Assembly: GCF_003388735.1 (NCBI RefSeq)
Contig: NZ_QUBQ01000001.1
Coordinates: forward strand, 1,736,001-1,800,000
Source: Paenibacillus paeoniae
Lineage (GTDB): Bacteria > Bacillota > Bacilli > Paenibacillales > Paenibacillaceae
Length of the DNA: 64,000 nucleotides
Reading direction: 5' to 3'
Positions 37,138 through 45,306 of this stretch are shown here, piece after piece (the stretch's first letter is position 1; the number at the start of each line of letters is the position of its first letter). The notes below the pieces were generated by a model, which saw only the letters and a list, made by a program, of their open reading frames with translations, did no database searches and was not told where the DNA came from. The position numbers were made by a program, and so were the translations under genes.

Positions 37138-37554
37138 TTAAACATTAACTTAACTCTACCTTAATTCTTCTCAAGTGCCTTTCTTTATAAACGCAAGTGA
37201 GTAAAAAATGATTAATGACATAAAGTATAGGAACATCGTCACCAGCGAACCGTTATGAAGCATTCTCATTCTGTCGTAATATGACTAACAAGCATTATTC
37301 AATGTAGGCTATCTGACGGCCAGCAGTTATGTTGTAAAGGCAGAATTCAGTACAATGGGTGTGCTTGGCGGGGCGTACTAAACAGCCATAACTTTACTTC
37401 AGTTTTAACCCTGTTGGAACGTGGATGCTTTATTCTTAGTTAACTCTTAAAAGCTCCGTAAAAGGGGAAAACGGAAAGCAGCTATGTACACTTTTTCTCC
37501 GTGCAAATCTGGCGCATAATGGAAGCGAGACAAGAGAAAAGGGAGTTGGCCATC
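37138..37554. other. Intergenic region, no clear gene
   Basis: About 415 bp. No frame with start and ribosome site was found before the small ORF at 37555, whose AAGGGAG closes this stretch. Confidence 0.4.
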
Positions 37555-37674
37555 ATGTTCATGAATGATTACGTATCGCATCAGCTGTGGAAAGTTCGTG
37601 AAGCGGAATGGGAGAAGCAAGCTCGCTTTACCGGAACGTGGTTTACGAACATCAAACGCAAGCTAAGCGCTTAG
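37555..37674 (+). CDS. 39-residue small protein
   Basis: ATG 9 nt after AAGGGAG opens a 39-codon frame: MFMNDYVSHQLWKVREAEWE, then KQARFTGTWFTNIKRKLSA. It is basic and Trp-rich, could form an amphipathic helix, and has a terminator 65 bp downstream, so it looks like a true small gene. No known family was recognised. Confidence 0.6.
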   Translation: MFMNDYVSHQLWKVREAEWEKQARFTGTWFTNIKRKLSA

Positions 37675-37739
37675 AGTAAGTGCGTTTGACTTAGAAGCTT
37701 TAGACATAGACGTTTTTATGGCAGTTGCTATATGTACGA

Positions 37740-37766
37740 AGCCGCCGCAGATGCGACGGCTTTTTC
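37740..37766 (+). terminator. Terminator after the small ORF
   Basis: AGCCGCCGC-AGAT-GCGACGGCT with one mismatch, then TTTTTC. Confidence 0.8.
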
Positions 37767-37781
37767 TTCGTTTAAGGAGAT

Positions 37782-37980
37782 TCATTCATAGTTACCCGGA
37801 GTAACCTTTGTATATGCCAGTATTTGCGGATCAGCCAGATAAACACCGAAGCGCAGCTCGAATAGTCGCTCATATTGCTTAAGCGTGAGGGTCAATCCAA
37901 ATCCCGAAAACAGAACAAATGTTCTATGGTCGTAAAAAGGCCACTTTTGAATGCTAAAATGATGGTTTTCTGATGCAGGC
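37782..37980 (-). pseudogene. Possible gene remnant after the acetyltransferase
   Basis: On the minus strand an open frame reads SIQKWPFYDHRTFVLFSGF, then YERLFELRFGVYLADPQI and VTPGNYE-stop. Composition is protein-like, but there is no start codon or ribosome site; the frame runs back into the GNAT gene in a different phase. It may be the tail of a lost gene. Family not recognised. Confidence 0.3.
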
Positions 37981-37990
37981 TTAAACTCTT

Positions 37991-38638
37991 TTAGCCTCTT
38001 TGAAGCCGTTCAAGCAGATTGGATTGAACGGCTTGCCATTCCTCAGCCAGTATCGAGAAGTAGGCTGTATCCCGTATACCTCCATGGCTGGCAGGCACGT
38101 GTGCTCTTCGAACTCCTTCATATAAAGCGCCGACACGCTCAATCGCTTGTCTGGATCGCATGTTGCGCGCATCCGTCTTAAGCGTCACACGAACTGAGCC
38201 CCATACTTCGAATGCATAAGTAAGCATTAGCAGCTTGCATTCTGTATTGACGCCTGTCCGTTGTGCAGAGGCCGCATACCAAGTGCTTCCGATCTCCGCG
38301 ACAGTCGGCGGGTTCTCATCAGACGGTGATATTCCTTTTGCTACGCCTGGCGGCCAAGGCGGAGGCCATGTGAACACTTCCAGATCGAGAAAACGTGTCG
38401 CCCCGATAATCCGATCGGTTGCCATATGTCGAACGACAAATGGCAGCATGCGTCCCGCTTCCCAGCCCGACAACGCACCTTGTATGTATGCCTGCGCTTC
38501 CTCTACACTTGCTGGTACATTCGTATACGAAAAAGTTGATCGATCTTCCATAGCCGCAGTGTATAGCTCGTCTGCATGCTGAATGGTCATAGGTTCTAAT
38601 CGGATAATCTCTCCTTGGAGCGTGACAGGTGTTAGCAT
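37991..38638 (-). CDS. GNAT-family acetyltransferase
   Basis: RimJ/RimL-like acetyltransferase of 215 residues: LQGEIIRLEPMTIQHADELY at the start, RIIGATRFLDLE, EIGSTWYAASAQRTGVNTEC in the acetyl-CoA region, and RVTLKTDARNMRSRQAIERV, the usual N-terminal-acetylase pattern. Start at ATG 38638 behind AGGG; ATG 38674 has no ribosome site. Substrate unknown. Confidence 0.83.
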   Translation of the reverse strand: MLTPVTLQGEIIRLEPMTIQHADELYTAAMEDRSTFSYTNVPASVEEAQAYIQGALSGWEAGRMLPFVVRHMATDRIIGATRFLDLEVFTWPPPWPPGVAKGISPSDENPPTVAEIGSTWYAASAQRTGVNTECKLLMLTYAFEVWGSVRVTLKTDARNMRSRQAIERVGALYEGVRRAHVPASHGGIRDTAYFSILAEEWQAVQSNLLERLQRG

Positions 38639-38834
38639 GTAATCCCTGCTTTCTTGGTGAAATATGTACGACATTTCTGCATCTTGTACAACTAATACAA
38701 CAGTAACATGAGTGCTTGACCTGCGCCAAGCCTGTGTCCCCTCTTATTTTGTCATATAGAGCACCATGCCTGTGCTTATCACAGCCCAAACAAGGCAACA
38801 CTAAGAACAAAATGATTACTGAAGGATGAACATA

Positions 38835-39716
38835 ATGGCCTTATTAGTTGGTTCTCATGTATCGATGTCCGGCAAAAAAATGCTGCTTCAAGCAAGTGAA
38901 GAAGCCGCTTCTTATGGGGCGAATACGTTTTTGATCTATTCGGGTGCTCCTCATAATACACGGCGCAAGCCATTATCTGACCTTAACGTGGAAGCCGGAC
39001 ATGCGCATATGAAGGAGCATGGCATTAGCCATATCGTGGTTCATGCCCCTTTCATAATTAACTTAGGGAACACCACAGATGCTGGACGCTTTGAGCACGG
39101 AGTGGAGTTTTTGCGTTCAGAGATTGAGCGGACAGAATATCTAGGCTCCGACCAAATTGTCGTCCACCCCGGCTCTCATGGCGGAGCGGGCACAGTTCCC
39201 GGATTGCTGAAGATTATCGAAGGCTTGAACGAAGTCTTGAGCGATAAGCGCAATGTCCAGATCGCCCTGGAGACGATGGCAGGCAAAGGAACGGAATGCG
39301 GCCGCACCTTTGAGGAAATCGCGGCCATTATGATGGGCGTCAAGCATAATGACCGGCTATCTGTCTGTATGGACACCTGTCATATTCATGATGCAGGCTA
39401 CAAGGTAAAAGAGGATTTTGACGGCGTGCTGGAGGAATTTGACCGAATTATTGGGGTGAATCGGATTAAGGTCCTTCACATCAACGATTCCAAAAACCCA
39501 TGCGGCTCCCATAAGGACCGCCACGAGAACATCGGACATGGCTATATCGGGCTTGATGCGCTCCGTTATGTTGTGCACCACCCCCAACTAGACGATATTC
39601 CCAAGCTGCTGGAGACCCCCTCCATTGGCGAAAAGAAATACAGCGATCCCCCTTACAAGCATGAGATCGCCTTGTTGCGCGGTGAAGTGGACGTGCCGGT
39701 TCGCAAATTGAAGTAG
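38835..39716 (+). CDS. nfo: Endonuclease IV (AP endonuclease)
   Basis: DNA-repair endonuclease of 293 residues that cuts at abasic sites. Zinc-ligand stretches are clear: [43 protein letters not shown] and [23 protein letters not shown] 38835 lies 9 nt after GAAGG; ATG 38826 overlaps that site. It stands alone, opposite the upstream acetyltransferase gene. Confidence 0.95.
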   Translation: MALLVGSHVSMSGKKMLLQASEEAASYGANTFLIYSGAPHNTRRKPLSDLNVEAGHAHMKEHGISHIVVHAPFIINLGNTTDAGRFEHGVEFLRSEIERTEYLGSDQIVVHPGSHGGAGTVPGLLKIIEGLNEVLSDKRNVQIALETMAGKGTECGRTFEEIAAIMMGVKHNDRLSVCMDTCHIHDAGYKVKEDFDGVLEEFDRIIGVNRIKVLHINDSKNPCGSHKDRHENIGHGYIGLDALRYVVHHPQLDDIPKLLETPSIGEKKYSDPPYKHEIALLRGEVDVPVRKLK

Positions 39717-39813
39717 ATAGTTAACATAGCTCGTTATTGTACATTTCCGCAGTTTCAATCTTCCCTTAGTAGAAAGAACTCATTGATGGACAATTCACTT
39801 CACCGTAATATCC

Positions 39814-40623
39814 TCATCTCCTGCGCAGCTCATAATTCCGGTAGCTTAACCATGCCAATAAGGCAGACAACAAGACAGCATACAGATAAAATGCAGAGGG
39901 ATGTAGGGGCAAGATGTAATTGCCCGTTATAACTTGACGAGGGCGGTTGAACAGATTTTCGACTCGCATGATTTCAGTAAATCCGGCATGTTTTAATAGC
40001 CAAGCCAAGGACATCTCAGAGAAATTGTGGATGAGGAACGGTATTGCAAATAGAAATCCGGCTATGAAAAAGACTGTTAAAATGGACGACGTTCGTGCAG
40101 ATAATGCAAGCACCAGTAAGCCAAAACCCATACAACCCAGCAAGTTGGTAGCCAACTGCAACAGAATGTATATCCAGACGGCTAAGTCGTACGGTGCTAG
40201 TGAATAACGATTCAAACTGTGTAATGGTTCGGACCATCCCTCCACCCCTTCTATCATGAGGTTCGATGTTATATTGACGATCCAAATATACAGGACGATC
40301 AAGACGATAAAAATCATAGCGGCAGCAACTTTGGCAGTGACGATTCGTGTCCGTCCGAGTCTTGTGCTCCTGATCAAACCATCTGTGTGCAGGCTGTATT
40401 CCATCGTAAACACACCCGATAATGCAATCAGTATGATTAACCCCTCGAACACAGTCCCGATCGAATATGGCAAGGCGCTAATCCCTTCCCACGCCGAACC
40501 TGGACGCCAGCGATGCTGCCAATACACCATATACAATTGCACCGGAAGAAACAAGACGATCAGGAAATAAAGCGGTTTGACGGCAGCTATTTTCGACAGT
40601 TCATGGCGAATAAGTTCGCTCAT
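39814..40623 (-). CDS. ABC-2-type permease subunit
   Basis: Membrane protein of 269 residues with about six helices and the ABC-2 pattern of an early MEYSLHTDGLIRSTRLGRTR loop after helix 2 (inside-facing, basic). It follows directly on the second permease gene (stop and start adjacent) and belongs to the sigma/ABC operon. Last gene of that operon. Such two-permease, one-ATPase sets often confer self-immunity or export small peptides. Confidence 0.8.
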   Translation of the reverse strand: MSELIRHELSKIAAVKPLYFLIVLFLPVQLYMVYWQHRWRPGSAWEGISALPYSIGTVFEGLIILIALSGVFTMEYSLHTDGLIRSTRLGRTRIVTAKVAAAMIFIVLIVLYIWIVNITSNLMIEGVEGWSEPLHSLNRYSLAPYDLAVWIYILLQLATNLLGCMGFGLLVLALSARTSSILTVFFIAGFLFAIPFLIHNFSEMSLAWLLKHAGFTEIMRVENLFNRPRQVITGNYILPLHPSAFYLYAVLLSALLAWLSYRNYELRRR

Positions 40624-41649
40624 TCAACTGACCTGGCGCTTTCTCATACTGAAATATACAAGTAAGCAAGTTACGCTAATGTATAGCGCTATGTAAAATA
40701 AAGTTTCCGTTTCATTATAGATGGGCACTCCGGCAATTTCATAGGAAGGCACCAAATGGACAAAACTCAAATGATCCTGACTGACGAATCGCGAATAAGG
40801 AAACAACGTAACAATCGTCTCCGATACATAAGGAATCCACAAATTCAGCTTCATCATAACATCTGGCAGCAGGTAGAGTGTTCCGCCGATAAAAGCCGGA
40901 ATGATTGCATGTCTGGTGAGGGAAGACAACAGAGTAACGAGCAGTCCCAAAGCTGAGCATCCTGCAATCGTAAAAAGGACTTGGATGATGTAATAGCTCC
41001 AGATCGGTCCGGTATAGGAAGTCTGGGCGAAAAAATGATGAATTGCCCTCAGCGGTTCGCTGCTCCCTTTCAGATCATAGAACCATCCGCTTAAGGTCAA
41101 CTGAACTGCTCCGTACAGCATACAAACTGTGGCACAGTAGATAACCGTCACGGCCAGCTTAGCTGATACCGTCCTTCTCCGTCCATGCTTGCTGCTATAG
41201 ATTAGGCTGTCCATGCGGGAGCCATATTCTCGCGAGAAGATCGAGGACAAACCAATAATGCAGAGAGCGCCAATCAGATAGTAGCCAAGTTGCTGGTTGA
41301 ACATGAGAACATTGCTCCAGCCTTGAAGATAATAAGAAGCATCTATTCCATACCCCTGTGCTCTTGTAATTTCGTAGGAAGCAATGATTTGTGGCTCAAG
41401 GGTCTTATCATAAGGGAGTTGATCATTAATTCTCTTGCGTTCTTCAGCCTGCAATTGTTCAGCCCATGCCAGCTTATCGTCAGGTGTCATATGTTGCAGC
41501 TCGTGGAACACTGCTTGAACGGGTTTATGCACTTTAATATTGTTGTCAGCAAAAAAATAGAGAACTTGAATCGAGACCAGGAATATCATCGCAATGTAGA
41601 TCACGCGCTGACTGAACAATTTGTACAGCTCATGCTTGATCAGGCTCAT
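40624..41649 (-). CDS. ABC-2-type permease subunit, larger
   Basis: Membrane protein of 341 residues: one N-terminal helix (VIYIAMIFLVSIQVLYFFA), an outside loop of about 90 residues, then five helices. The loop SSIFSREYGSRMDSLIYSSK matches the corresponding loop of the smaller permease, so the two are paralogues. Start overlaps the ATPase stop (ATGA). Confidence 0.8.
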   Translation of the reverse strand: MSLIKHELYKLFSQRVIYIAMIFLVSIQVLYFFADNNIKVHKPVQAVFHELQHMTPDDKLAWAEQLQAEERKRINDQLPYDKTLEPQIIASYEITRAQGYGIDASYYLQGWSNVLMFNQQLGYYLIGALCIIGLSSIFSREYGSRMDSLIYSSKHGRRRTVSAKLAVTVIYCATVCMLYGAVQLTLSGWFYDLKGSSEPLRAIHHFFAQTSYTGPIWSYYIIQVLFTIAGCSALGLLVTLLSSLTRHAIIPAFIGGTLYLLPDVMMKLNLWIPYVSETIVTLFPYSRFVSQDHLSFVHLVPSYEIAGVPIYNETETLFYIALYISVTCLLVYFSMRKRQVS

Positions 41650-42524
41650 CGGTCGTCTCCTCCCGTTTCGCCAAAGTAATAGAGATAGATATCCTCCAGC
41701 CGAGGGGATTGAAGAGCTGCATCAGCAGTTGGCTGTTGATCCGAAATCAGCCTTGCTTCGATTTCTGTCCCCCTCCGCAACAGATTGCCTACCGTATAAT
41801 GACGCTCCAGCTCATCCACTTTTTCAGAAGATACGGTGACATGCCACACCTTTCCCTCCAATTCCTTCAGAATAAGGTCCGGTTTTGCTTGCTTGACCAA
41901 CTTTCCTTGCCGCAGCACAAGCACCTCTTTGGCGATGTATTCAATGTCTGTAATGATATGCGTGGATAAGATGACGATCCGCTCTCCTGAAATATCCGAC
42001 AACAGGTTGCGGAAACGGACTCTTTCCTTGGGATCCAGTCCAGCGGTCGGCTCATCCAGAATAAGCAGCTTGGGATCGCCCAGCAGTGCTTGGGCAATAC
42101 CGAGTCTTCGTTTCATTCCGCCGGAGAAGCGGCCAATTCGCTGCTTTCGCTCGCCTGACAAGTTCACTAGCTGAAGAAGCTCGCCAATTTGCGCCTCCGC
42201 TTCCACCTTCTTTATACCTTTCAGAGATGCCATATAGCGCAGAAATCTCTCCGCTGTAAAATGGCTGTAGAAGCCGCAGTCTTGCGGCAAATAGCCGATC
42301 TGATCCCGGTAACGATCATCCAAAGTACGGATGTCCTCCCCGTTCATGCAAATCTGTCCCTTCGAGGGAAGCAGGACATCGGCCAGCATGCGCATCAGTG
42401 TGGTTTTACCAGCTCCGTTTGGTCCAATCAGTCCGTATACGCCAGGTGTTAATTCTGCCGTAACATCATCAACGGCGAGTTTATGTTTATAGGAGCGGGT
42501 TAGTCCGCTAATCGTAAGTTTCAT
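41646..42524 (-). CDS. ABC transporter ATPase
   Basis: ATPase of 292 residues serving the two permeases. Walker A GPNGAGKTTLMRML, Q-loop GYLPQDCG, signature FSGGMKRRLGIAQALL, Walker B LLILDEPTAGLD and the H-loop STHI. It overlaps the upstream membrane-protein gene by 17 bp. The type is that of bacitracin/lantibiotic-immunity and YxlF-like ATPases. Confidence 0.9.
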   Translation of the reverse strand: MKLTISGLTRSYKHKLAVDDVTAELTPGVYGLIGPNGAGKTTLMRMLADVLLPSKGQICMNGEDIRTLDDRYRDQIGYLPQDCGFYSHFTAERFLRYMASLKGIKKVEAEAQIGELLQLVNLSGERKQRIGRFSGGMKRRLGIAQALLGDPKLLILDEPTAGLDPKERVRFRNLLSDISGERIVILSTHIITDIEYIAKEVLVLRQGKLVKQAKPDLILKELEGKVWHVTVSSEKVDELERHYTVGNLLRRGTEIEARLISDQQPTADAALQSPRLEDIYLYYFGETGGDDR

Positions 42525-43329
42525 TCATCATGTTCCTCTCAAAATAAGAATTCGAGCGTACCGCTGCTCTCCAGGTTTGGATGGCAGTGAATACGAGGCC
42601 TAGTGCAACCAATGCAAGCTGCGCCGCCGGCTGGACGGCTTCCAAATATGCTTTTAAAGAAGGTAGCGTTTGTATGGCTAGACAGGCAACGAGCCACATG
42701 GGGAGAAACGTAATGACCACTCGGCTGCTTCGGAACGAAACGGCCATGGTCAGCGCAAGCCCGCTTGTGAGCGACAATGGAGTGAGCCATAGCAATGTGA
42801 CGTCCTTCAGAAGCAACTCTCCTCCATTTGGCGTAAATAATAAGGACAGTATTGAATTTACGAGAACAGAATAGACGGTGACGATCCACAATCTGACGAG
42901 TATGATTTGGACCGCGTTAAACTTGCAAGAAGCCTCCAGCTCCATCATTCTGGAATCTCTTCCTTTAAACACTTCCATCAATCCCAGCAGAAACGGCATG
43001 GGAGCAATCGCCGTTATAATGAATGTCGCGTTTAATCCTCCCAGGATGAGCAGTACTCCTGCAACGTAGAGTGCTAAACATGTGATCCAATACATCGGAT
43101 TCATAAATGTAATTTCTGACAATGCCAGCGAATGCAGCTCACGAATTCGTATGCCGACTGTTCGAACTTTGCCCGCGCGGCTCTGCGCCATATGTCGTTG
43201 CACAGCTTCTACCGTACGAGCCACTTCGGATTCATCAGGATACTTGACCTCGAAATGCTGAAGCTGAGAGATTATGTGCTCAAACTCCGCTTCCGATGGC
43301 ATGCTATCCCTTCGATCGTTTCTGTTCAT
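42508..43329 (-). CDS. Membrane protein, probable anti-sigma partner
   Basis: Protein of 273 residues: about 85 soluble N-terminal residues (FEHIISQLQHFEVKYPDESE), then six membrane helices. It is encoded between an ECF sigma factor (26-bp overlap) and an ABC ATPase. Position and layout suggest that the soluble N-terminus holds the sigma factor, as YxlC-type or other anti-sigmas do, but no known anti-sigma motif is visible. Confidence 0.65.
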   Translation of the reverse strand: MNRNDRRDSMPSEAEFEHIISQLQHFEVKYPDESEVARTVEAVQRHMAQSRAGKVRTVGIRIRELHSLALSEITFMNPMYWITCLALYVAGVLLILGGLNATFIITAIAPMPFLLGLMEVFKGRDSRMMELEASCKFNAVQIILVRLWIVTVYSVLVNSILSLLFTPNGGELLLKDVTLLWLTPLSLTSGLALTMAVSFRSSRVVITFLPMWLVACLAIQTLPSLKAYLEAVQPAAQLALVALGLVFTAIQTWRAAVRSNSYFERNMMNETYD

Positions 43330-43873
43330 GGCCGCCCCTCCTGTTCAATATAGATTTTAGTTTTGCCAGTCCTTGCGAAATACGTGATTTCACTGCAGAT
43401 TCCCCGCTGGAAGTGATCTCGGCAATGTGTTTGATTTTATAATCATGATAGTAGCGCAGGACTAGCGCTTCGCGCTGATAGGGAGGCAGCTCCATAATCG
43501 CATGTCGAATCCGATTGCTCTCCTGCTTTTGCTCGATCAAGTCGATGACCTTGGCATTAGGATCTTGCAGAGAGTCGTCAACTTCCTGGGTTTGCAAGCG
43601 AGTTCGTTTGGTACTGCTTCTCATGTAATCCCGACAAGTATTTAGTGCGATCCGCAGCAGCCACGGTTTGAAACTTCCCCGCGAAGTATAGTCGCCAATA
43701 AATTTGACTAGCTTCATGAATGTATCTTGTGTCAGATCGCAAGCAAGATGATAATCACCGGTGCTGCGATACAGGTAGGCAAACACCAGATTGTAGTGCC
43801 GCTTGATCAACACTTCCATCGCGCTTGGCGAGCCTCGTTTGATTTCTTCAATTAACTCCTCATCCGTCTGCAT
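43304..43873 (-). CDS. ECF-type RNA polymerase sigma factor
   Basis: Sigma-70-family factor of 189 residues. Region 2 is at about 20-90 (HYNLVFAYLYRSTGDYHLAC, DLTQDTFMK), region 4 at about 120-175 (IMELPPYQREALVLRYYHDY, IAEITSSGESAVKSRISQGL). Start at ATG 43873, behind GAGGTG; the frame is open 13 codons further. It heads an operon sigma - membrane protein - ATPase - two permeases, like the sigY operon of Bacillus in logic. It probably controls its own operon. Confidence 0.9.
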   Translation of the reverse strand: MQTDEELIEEIKRGSPSAMEVLIKRHYNLVFAYLYRSTGDYHLACDLTQDTFMKLVKFIGDYTSRGSFKPWLLRIALNTCRDYMRSSTKRTRLQTQEVDDSLQDPNAKVIDLIEQKQESNRIRHAIMELPPYQREALVLRYYHDYKIKHIAEITSSGESAVKSRISQGLAKLKSILNRRGGHEQKRSKG

Positions 43874-44020
43874 GTTCAACACCTCATTACTATTAACGGT
43901 TAGCAGAGGCAAAACGATTTATTAATTAATTGAATTTGTTGGAAAAAGATTAAGCGACTATCACGAAACGTCCTCCAACCGTTCATTTTAGGCTCTTTTC
44001 CCCGTAAAAAAGGTATGATA

Positions 44021-44052
44021 AAATTGCATTAAATCTATATTTAATGCAATTT
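44021..44052. repeat. Perfect 14-bp inverted repeat before the recombinase gene
   Basis: AAATTGCATTAAAT and ATTTAATGCAATTT flank a CTAT spacer without any mismatch. A TATGAT at 44014-44019 precedes it, so it would lie at the very start of the transcript. It could be an operator or a recombinase-binding site. Confidence 0.8.
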
Positions 44053-44081
44053 GGATTATAAACAACGAGAATAGGTGTGAC

Positions 44082-45014
44082 ATGATGACTTATCCACCCG
44101 AAACGTATGAGCGGGAGCTTAAATTGTTCCAAATGTACATGAAAGACCGGGAATATGCCAAAGATACCCAGACGGCTTATCTTCACGATCTGAAGCATTT
44201 CCTGATCAACATAGACGGCAAAAAAATTACGGACGTTACGAACATCGACATTATGAACCATCTCACTCTTGTTCGCGAAACGGGAGCGGGAGCTCGCTAT
44301 CGGAATCGATGTCAATCGGCTATTCGTCTCTTCTATAAGGTGATGATTAAGTTCAACGCGGCGACGGCCAATCCCGCGATGGATATCGAGAAAGCCAAAG
44401 TGGACAAAAACCGCAAGCCTGCTTTTCTGGAAAAGCAGTATTTGGATTCTTGCATGGGATTAATCGAGGGCAAATATCGTGTGCGTGATGTAGCGATTGT
44501 TGCCTTAATGGCATATGCGGGTCTGCGCGTCAGTGAAATTGTGAAGTTGAATACAATAGATATTGACGGGACGACTTTGAGTGTTCGGGGCAAAGGCGAC
44601 AAGTGGCGCTACATCCCCCTTCCCCCAGAGCTGCTGGATCTGCTGCAGCATTATTTGACTGATGAACGGTTAGAGCCGCGTAACAAGAAGGATGAGCATG
44701 CGTTTTTTATATCGCAATTCGGACGCCGCATTAGCAAACGGATGGTTCAGACCATTACGGAAACGACTTTTGACGCCTTGAAAATACAATTTCCACATTT
44801 AAGAGGTATGCTGCTCTCTTCACACAAGCTCAGGCACTCCTTCGCAACCGATCTGCTGCGCAGCGGAGTTGATCTTCGCGCAGTCCAGGAGCTTTTGGGT
44901 CATGAAGACATATCGACAACGCAAATTTATACGCATGTCCTCGACGAGACGAAGCAGCGTGCGATGAGCAGCGTTCGTCCTTCCATTCCAAGCTTTGCCG
45001 TAAGTGAAGCATGA
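44082..45014 (+). CDS. XerC/D-like tyrosine recombinase
   Basis: Recombinase of 310 residues. SAM-like N-terminal DNA-binding domain (about 8-100), catalytic domain with Arg in YAGLRVSEI, Lys in RGKGDKWRYIPL, HxxR in SSHKLRHSFATDLL, His in LLGHEDIS and the nucleophile Tyr in TTQIYTHV. All six residues are kept. It is flanked by a perfect inverted repeat upstream and a long stem downstream, with no other mobile genes, so it is either a house-keeping Xer paralogue or a solitary integrase. Confidence 0.88.
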   Translation: MMTYPPETYERELKLFQMYMKDREYAKDTQTAYLHDLKHFLINIDGKKITDVTNIDIMNHLTLVRETGAGARYRNRCQSAIRLFYKVMIKFNAATANPAMDIEKAKVDKNRKPAFLEKQYLDSCMGLIEGKYRVRDVAIVALMAYAGLRVSEIVKLNTIDIDGTTLSVRGKGDKWRYIPLPPELLDLLQHYLTDERLEPRNKKDEHAFFISQFGRRISKRMVQTITETTFDALKIQFPHLRGMLLSSHKLRHSFATDLLRSGVDLRAVQELLGHEDISTTQIYTHVLDETKQRAMSSVRPSIPSFAVSEA

Positions 45015-45037
45015 ATACGAATAATACCAACTGCATG

Positions 45038-45074
45038 AAGTAGAGGCTGGTCGAGATGACCAGCCTCTACTTCC
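45038..45074 (+). terminator. Long perfect stem after the recombinase gene
   Basis: A 16-bp stem (45038-45053 with 45059-45074, GAGAT loop), fully paired. No T-run follows, so it is a likely but not classic terminator. The remaining 230 bp to the glucanase gene are AT-rich and empty. Confidence 0.65.
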
Positions 45075-45306
45075 CATTATGGACTTAACGTCCCTTTATA
45101 CTCTTTTTAGCGAACACCCGTTTATTAGGAATGTCATTGTACTAGTTACAATCCACCACTTGATTGATATAGTTTCGTTACTATTATATTATAAGATTAC
45201 GTAACTAAAATTATGTTAACTTCATTTATTTAATATCATTAACTAAACTCAACAAACGACCACACCGATATTCGATGCAGTCGTCTGAAGCGTAACTTAT
45301 CTTTTT

